Under the pieces are notes generated by a model. The model did not search any database, was not told where the DNA came from, and was given only the letters and a program-made list of their open reading frames with translations. Of a stretch of 9,562 nucleotides of DNA, positions 5,737 through 9,562 are shown in pieces. Position 1 is the first letter of the stretch. Each line of letters opens with the position of its first letter. The position numbers were made by a program, and so were the translations under genes. The stretch comes from CAYOEZ01 sp964402955 (GTDB lineage Bacteria > Chloroflexota > DTOL01 > DAOUCN01), in contig CAYOEZ010000188.1 in the NCBI GenBank assembly GCA_964402955.1, positions 1 through 9,562 of the forward strand, given 5' to 3'.

Positions 5737-8059
5737 AGTGCGCAAGATAGCTGCTAGCCCGTGGCGCGTACGCCTGCTGGTATGGGCGGTGCTGGCCGCG
5801 CTTGTGCTTGTCTTTTTCCGAGCCTGGGTTGGCAGCGGTCTTCCCGCCAGCCCGCGCCGCGAAGCGCTGGCGCCGTTCACCTACATCTGGCAGATTGCCA
5901 ACAATATACGCGCCGGTTATCTTTATGTCGACTGGGATCCATCATTCTTTGCCGGCTATCCCTGGCTGCGCTTCCTGCAATCGACTGTCTACTACATTGC
6001 AGCGCTGCTGTCACTCCTGCCCGGCCTCTCGCTGCCCGTTGCGCTGAAACTATTCATCGTCGCCACCTACGTCGTCTCAGCCTGGACCATGTGCGAACTG
6101 GTGCACACCGTGGTGCGCAATAGCGGCTACGACGACGCCATCGCCTGGGCTGCCGGGCTTGTGGCTGGCGCCAGCTACGCGGTCTTCCCCTTCCACCTAC
6201 ACCTGGGCATCGAGATCATCTCGCACGGCGCCTTCTGGGCCATTCTACCACTGCCGTTTCTGGTCTACGAGCAAGGGCGCTCGCCAGCTTCTGCGCGGCG
6301 CGGCGTCTCTGCGACTCAGCTTGGCGTCGCCTTCGCCCTCTATGGCATCGTCGACATCGAGCATGCCCTGCTCTTCGGGCCGTTTGCCGGCCTGTACATC
6401 CTCCTGCGCGAGCTGCCTGAGTTGCGCCGCCAGTGGCGGAACACCGTGCGCATGCTGGCAGTCGCACTGCTGGTTGCGCTGGGGTTGATGGCCTTCTACA
6501 TCCTGCCTGGAGTGGGAGAATTGGGACAGATCGGCATCACCGCACGCTTCGGCGAGGGTGGAATCGCCGACGCACAGTTTGCGCGCGACACCGGCGTCTC
6601 GGTGGGAGCGCTCATGGCGGGCGCGGCTGACCGTATCGCCGTCAAATACCGGCCAGCCGATCTGCCCTACATCGTCTTCGGCTTTTTTGGCGCCAACACA
6701 TGGTATCTCGGCGTCATCGCCAGCGCGCTCGCTCTGCTGGGGCTGGCACGCTTACGCCGCTCTGGCGTTGTCGCGGTTGCTGCCTTCCTGCTGCTACTGT
6801 CGTTCGCCTGGGCAGCGCGGGCATGGCTGCCGATCAACCTCTTTGAGCACGTCCCGTTCTTTGGCACTCTTTCCGGATTCCGCGGTATGCTGCACATCGC
6901 TTTCTTCCTCTGCTTGCTGGCCGGCTTTGGCGTCGCCGTGCTGCTGCGCAATCTCACGCGATTGCCGGCACAGGCGATTCTAGGCATCCTGGCCGCGGCT
7001 GCGATGATCATGGATCGCCCGCGACCGACGGCTGCCTATGCGGCGCAGGTCACCCTGGTGGTGTTGCTGCTCGTCCTGACCATCGTTCAGGCGCGCCGGC
7101 AACATGAGGCGCGCCTCGTCCTGGCCGGGCTGCTGCTCTTCCTCCTCGTCGCCGTCGACTTCCGTACCGCCAGCGCGGCTGTCGTCACCATGCCGAGCTA
7201 TTTCGAGAGCGATGAGATAGACGCCTACTCGTGGCTGAGCGCTCAGGGCAGCGGCTTCCGCATCTGGGAGTACAGTGACCTGTATGACGACAACGAGTTC
7301 CTGCACACGTTCTCGCTCGCCTACAACCAGACGCCCCGCTTCGGCGGCTATTACGACAACGGCGCCACCACGGCGCAGTGGCGGCTCTACAAGTGGGCCA
7401 AGCCAGAACGCGGACTCACCCCCAGCGTCAATATCGAGGCGCTGGAGACAGCGCTGCACGTCAGCTCGGTGCGCTACGTGCTGGTTCACAAACGTATCGC
7501 CACATCCGAACAGGCGTTATACCAGATGCGTCAGGCAGGCTTTGCCTCTGTGGCGTGGCAGACGCCCAATGTGACCATTCTCGAAGACACCGCCTGGCAA
7601 CCGCTCGCTCGACTCTACGCGCAGGCCGACGCAGTGAGCGCGCCCTCCATCGCCGCAGAGCTTGCCCTGCTCCCCGCGGCTGATCGGGACAAGCGGGCCG
7701 TCTACGCTGCTGCGGCTAACCAGCCTCGTCAGGCAGCGCAGGCTGCACAGGCCGCGCCGCCGCAGGCGGCAGCGCTCACCCGCCAGGGTCCCTACGAAAT
7801 CAGCGTACAGGTGGATGCAGCCGAGGGTGGCGTGCTGGTGGTGGGCGAATCGTGGCATCCCAACTGGCGGGTGACCGTCGACGGCAAACCGGCGGAGTTA
7901 CTGCGGGCCAACGTCGCCTTCATGGGTGTGCGCCTTGACGCTGGCAAACACGATGTGCTATACTCCTACAGATTACCGGCGACCCTGGTTGCGGGCTGGG
8001 CGATCTCCATTTTGACTGTCCTGGGGCTGCTGGTGCGCAAGGCTCACGCCGGAGCGTAG
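5720..8059 (+). CDS. Large polytopic membrane protein, YfhO/PTPS-related type
   Basis: The 779-residue protein has an N-terminal membrane segment (about 18-37), then a loop ending in YVDWDPSFFAGYPW (69-82). Many hydrophobic segments follow up to about 480. Next come a soluble region of about 485-660, an Ala/Gln-rich linker (664-686), and a small beta-rich domain (about 690-750). The last includes ESWHPNWRVTVDGKP (710-724) and AGKHDVLYSYRLP (741-753), and the protein ends in one more membrane segment (754-773). The wording of the C-terminal domain matches YfhO-like membrane proteins. The N-terminal half resembles the so-called 6-pyruvoyl-tetrahydropterin synthase-related membrane family, whose name does not imply pterin chemistry. 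YfhO relatives act in glycosylation of surface polymers such as lipoteichoic acid, so a role in outer-face sugar transfer is inferred. The start ATG 5720 overlaps the preceding gene by 17 bases, with AGGG 9 bases before it, which suggests coupling. Confidence is high for the gene and moderate for the function. Confidence 0.88.
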   Translation: MSLSDRVRKIAASPWRVRLLVWAVLAALVLVFFRAWVGSGLPASPRREALAPFTYIWQIANNIRAGYLYVDWDPSFFAGYPWLRFLQSTVYYIAALLSLLPGLSLPVALKLFIVATYVVSAWTMCELVHTVVRNSGYDDAIAWAAGLVAGASYAVFPFHLHLGIEIISHGAFWAILPLPFLVYEQGRSPASARRGVSATQLGVAFALYGIVDIEHALLFGPFAGLYILLRELPELRRQWRNTVRMLAVALLVALGLMAFYILPGVGELGQIGITARFGEGGIADAQFARDTGVSVGALMAGAADRIAVKYRPADLPYIVFGFFGANTWYLGVIASALALLGLARLRRSGVVAVAAFLLLLSFAWAARAWLPINLFEHVPFFGTLSGFRGMLHIAFFLCLLAGFGVAVLLRNLTRLPAQAILGILAAAAMIMDRPRPTAAYAAQVTLVVLLLVLTIVQARRQHEARLVLAGLLLFLLVAVDFRTASAAVVTMPSYFESDEIDAYSWLSAQGSGFRIWEYSDLYDDNEFLHTFSLAYNQTPRFGGYYDNGATTAQWRLYKWAKPERGLTPSVNIEALETALHVSSVRYVLVHKRIATSEQALYQMRQAGFASVAWQTPNVTILEDTAWQPLARLYAQADAVSAPSIAAELALLPAADRDKRAVYAAAANQPRQAAQAAQAAPPQAAALTRQGPYEISVQVDAAEGGVLVVGESWHPNWRVTVDGKPAELLRANVAFMGVRLDAGKHDVLYSYRLPATLVAGWAISILTVLGLLVRKAHAGA
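7709..7777 (+). repeat. Ala/Gln-rich low-complexity linker coding segment
   Basis: Residues 664-686 of the YfhO-like protein are almost only Ala, Gln and Pro (QAAQAAQAAPPQAAA). They are encoded by short GCAGGC/GCACAGGC-type iterations. It separates the soluble region from the C-terminal beta-rich domain and is probably a flexible tether. Length variation by slippage is plausible. Confidence 0.65.
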
Positions 8060-8124
8060 GGCGCACCGGTGTAGCTACAGGACGACACACCCAGTCAGGA
8101 CGGAGCATTGCGGCGGCGCAGCAT
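8060..8124. other. Short intergenic gap before paralogue B
   Basis: These 65 bases are the second-longest gap in the window. They contain two overlapping short palindromes, CACCGGTG (8064-8071) and TGTAGCTACA (8070-8079). GGAG at 8102-8105 is about 20 bases before the ATG, too far for an ordinary ribosome binding site. I see no terminator with a U-tract and no promoter I would defend. Confidence 0.4.
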
Positions 8125-9562
8125 ATGAAGAACTTGTCGATCCTCGTTGTCTTTCTGTTATTGACCGTGGTCATGACCTACCCACTGGTCATGAACGCGA
8201 CCACAGCCATCGCCGGCCCTCCGGGCGACGGTTTTATTCACCTCTACGAGATGTATTGGTTCAAGCGGGCTATCTTTGACCTGCACGTGTGGCCGCTCTT
8301 TGACCCCGAGACCTTCTATCCTTTTGGCTACAACCTGGCCCTCTCACACATTACGCCCTCCAACACACTGGTCATGATGCCAATTGTGCTGCTGGCGGGA
8401 GCAGTGGCCGGCTTCAACAGCGCCGTGTTCCTCTCCTTTGTGCTCTCCGGCTTCGGCGCGTACCTGCTCACGTTGCGCCTGTCGCACAATCGCTGGGCCG
8501 CGCTGCTGGCCGGCATTCTCTTTGCTTTCTCACAGTATCGCATCCACAACCTGGGCGCAGGCTGGCTGCCCAACCTGGGTACGCAGTGGCTTCCCTTCGC
8601 TCTCATCTACCTGGACAGGCTGCTCACAAGCTGCGCGAGTAACGTTGCGCTCACGGAGGAGTCTGCGGCGGGCGAGCGCACACAGTTGCGCCGCGCCGCA
8701 GGGCCAACATCGCCCTGGCGACTGGGCGCGCTGGCGGGCTTCTTCTTCGCCATGTCCTGCCTCTCGTCGTGGTATCACGTCTACATTGCCGGGGTCGCCG
8801 TCGCAGTCTACCTGTTAGCGCGGGGCTGGCCCTGGCGGCAACGCCTCTTCACGCGCCGCACAGGGGCGGGGGGCGTCGCCTTCGCCATCATCGCCAGCCT
8901 GATGATCTTGCCGCTGGCGCTGCCGCTTCTGCAGTACGGCTCGAAAGAGAAAGACATCGACTGGCCGATGGTTTCCGCAGACGATGCATCGGCCAGCGTC
9001 GACGACCTGCTGCTGCCCAGCGCCTATCACCCCCTGTGGGGGGACCTTGCCCTCGAACGCCGGGCAGAGACATCCGCCAACATCGTGCCGGGAGCGCTCT
9101 ATATCGGCCTGCCGGCGCTACTGCTCGGCGCCTATGCCCTGCGCAAGCGGGCGCGGGCAGCCTGGCCGGTCTTTCTGGTCGGATTGGTCGGCGCCATTCT
9201 GGCGCTGGGGCTGACGCTGCACATCAACGGGGTGCGCGTCTACATCCCGACGCCGGCGGCAGTCGAAAACACATTCTCGCGCGCCATGCTGACACTGGCC
9301 GGCAAGTGGGCGCTCAATCATGGGGCTTATACGCCGTTCCGCGTCGAGGGCGCCATTCCCATCCCCCTGCCCGGCATGGCTTTCTGGCTGTTCATGCCCT
9401 TCGGCAGCACCATGCGCGTGTTTCATCGTTTTGGTATGGATAGCAGCCTGGCCTTCGCCGTTCTGGCGGGGCTGGGCGCGGCCATGCTCCTTACCCGTGC
9501 CCTAGTCTGGAGTGCGACGAGAGCCTGCCCCGAAGCTCACCCCGCCCTATCGGGTGCTGTAT
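8125..9562 (+). CDS. Polytopic membrane protein, GT-C glycosyltransferase-like (paralogue B), 3' end off the window
   Basis: Reading from ATG 8125, frame 1 stays open to the window edge: 479 codons plus one base, no stop. The product aligns along its whole visible length with paralogue A. Shared blocks include MTYP near the start, GPPxDxF followed by LY[DE]M and WFK, PFGYN, AYLLTLRL[TS]HNR, YRIH, TQWLP, LSSWY, LLP then YHP[VL]WG, RVYIP and AIPIPLPG. An acidic pair in the first loop is conserved (D35 and E42 here, D36 and D43 in A), as expected if this loop holds a GT-C-type active site. An extra segment of about 26 residues (within 165-200, Ser/Thr/Ala/Glu-rich) is absent from A, while A's Arg/Glu-rich insertion is absent here. 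The start is chosen by alignment with A's N-terminus, because no good Shine-Dalgarno is visible. Probably a polyprenyl-phosphate-sugar-dependent transferase; substrate unknown. Confidence 0.88.
   Translation, partial: MKNLSILVVFLLLTVVMTYPLVMNATTAIAGPPGDGFIHLYEMYWFKRAIFDLHVWPLFDPETFYPFGYNLALSHITPSNTLVMMPIVLLAGAVAGFNSAVFLSFVLSGFGAYLLTLRLSHNRWAALLAGILFAFSQYRIHNLGAGWLPNLGTQWLPFALIYLDRLLTSCASNVALTEESAAGERTQLRRAAGPTSPWRLGALAGFFFAMSCLSSWYHVYIAGVAVAVYLLARGWPWRQRLFTRRTGAGGVAFAIIASLMILPLALPLLQYGSKEKDIDWPMVSADDASASVDDLLLPSAYHPLWGDLALERRAETSANIVPGALYIGLPALLLGAYALRKRARAAWPVFLVGLVGAILALGLTLHINGVRVYIPTPAAVENTFSRAMLTLAGKWALNHGAYTPFRVEGAIPIPLPGMAFWLFMPFGSTMRVFHRFGMDSSLAFAVLAGLGAAMLLTRALVWSATRACPEAHPALSGAV
8617..8724 (+). 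other. Paralogue-specific loop expansion in paralogue B
   Basis: Between the conserved LD and ALAGFF blocks, paralogue B has about 37 residues where paralogue A has 11. The extra part is Ser/Thr/Ala/Glu-rich and then basic (CASNVALTEESAAGERTQLR). It sits in a loop between predicted membrane segments. I see no clear repeat structure in the DNA, so its origin is unknown. Confidence 0.5.

Noticed and set aside
6303..6313. An 11-base match (GCGTCTCTGCG) to the intergenic repeat, inside the YfhO-like gene
   Set aside because: A match of this length to a 145-base element is near the chance expectation over both strands, and the flanks do not extend the similarity.
5720..8059. Pterin biosynthesis role suggested by the family name PTPS-related
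   Set aside because: The protein is a large polytopic membrane protein with a YfhO-like C-terminus. The name of that membrane family does not indicate pterin chemistry, and no pterin gene is nearby.
8064..8079. Overlapping palindromes CACCGGTG and TGTAGCTACA as an operator or terminator
   Set aside because: Palindromes of this length are expected several times by chance in 9.5 kb, there is no U-tract and no known operator match.
8769..9443. Open reading frame of 224 codons on the + strand in another frame
   Set aside because: The frame from 8125 is open through the same region and aligns with paralogue A along its length. The 224-codon product is Arg/His/Ala-rich with no family resemblance.

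Overview
This window looks like part of a cell-surface glycan biosynthesis cluster from a GC-rich bacterium. All eight supported genes lie on the + strand, are tightly packed, and run off both ends of the window. The organism is inferred, not proven. The high GC content, the large multi-spanning glycosyltransferase-like membrane proteins, and the intergenic CTCTGCGT/ACGCAGAG repeat together resemble environmental Chloroflexota (Anaerolineae/Caldilineae type). No marker gene settles this.

Region 1 (1-1777) holds nucleotide-sugar modification genes joined by 4-base ATGA overlaps. They are the C-terminus of a Gfo/Idh/MocA sugar dehydrogenase (WbpB/WlbA-like), a hexapeptide-repeat acetyltransferase (WbpD/WxcM-N-like) and a class I SAM-dependent methyltransferase. 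The first two resemble the oxidation and N-acetylation steps of the pathway to UDP-2,3-diacetamido-2,3-dideoxyhexuronate-type sugars. The aminotransferase and UDP-sugar 6-dehydrogenase of such a pathway are not seen and may lie upstream.

Region 2 (1781-3747) holds two GT2 glycosyltransferases. The first has C-terminal membrane segments. The second is soluble and resembles dolichyl/polyprenyl-phosphate sugar synthases. They are separated by a 173-base gap that is almost filled by one nested inverted-repeat element (2827-2971).

Region 3 (3790-9562) holds three large polytopic membrane proteins. The first and third are clear paralogues, about half identical at the N-terminus by hand alignment. 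The third is open at the window edge. Between them sits a 779-residue YfhO/PTPS-related membrane protein. The paralogues have GT-C-like architecture: an N-terminal membrane segment followed by a loop with conserved acidic residues.

A plausible joint role is as follows. Region 1 makes a modified activated sugar. The GT2 enzymes build a lipid-linked glycan and a polyprenyl-phosphate sugar on the cytoplasmic face. The GT-C-like proteins then transfer sugars on the outer face. The most notable structural observations are the nested palindromic element whose left arm contains a gene's stop codon, the paralogue pair around a YfhO-like gene, and an in-frame Arg/Glu-rich insertion in only one paralogue whose DNA looks like an intergenic repeat.
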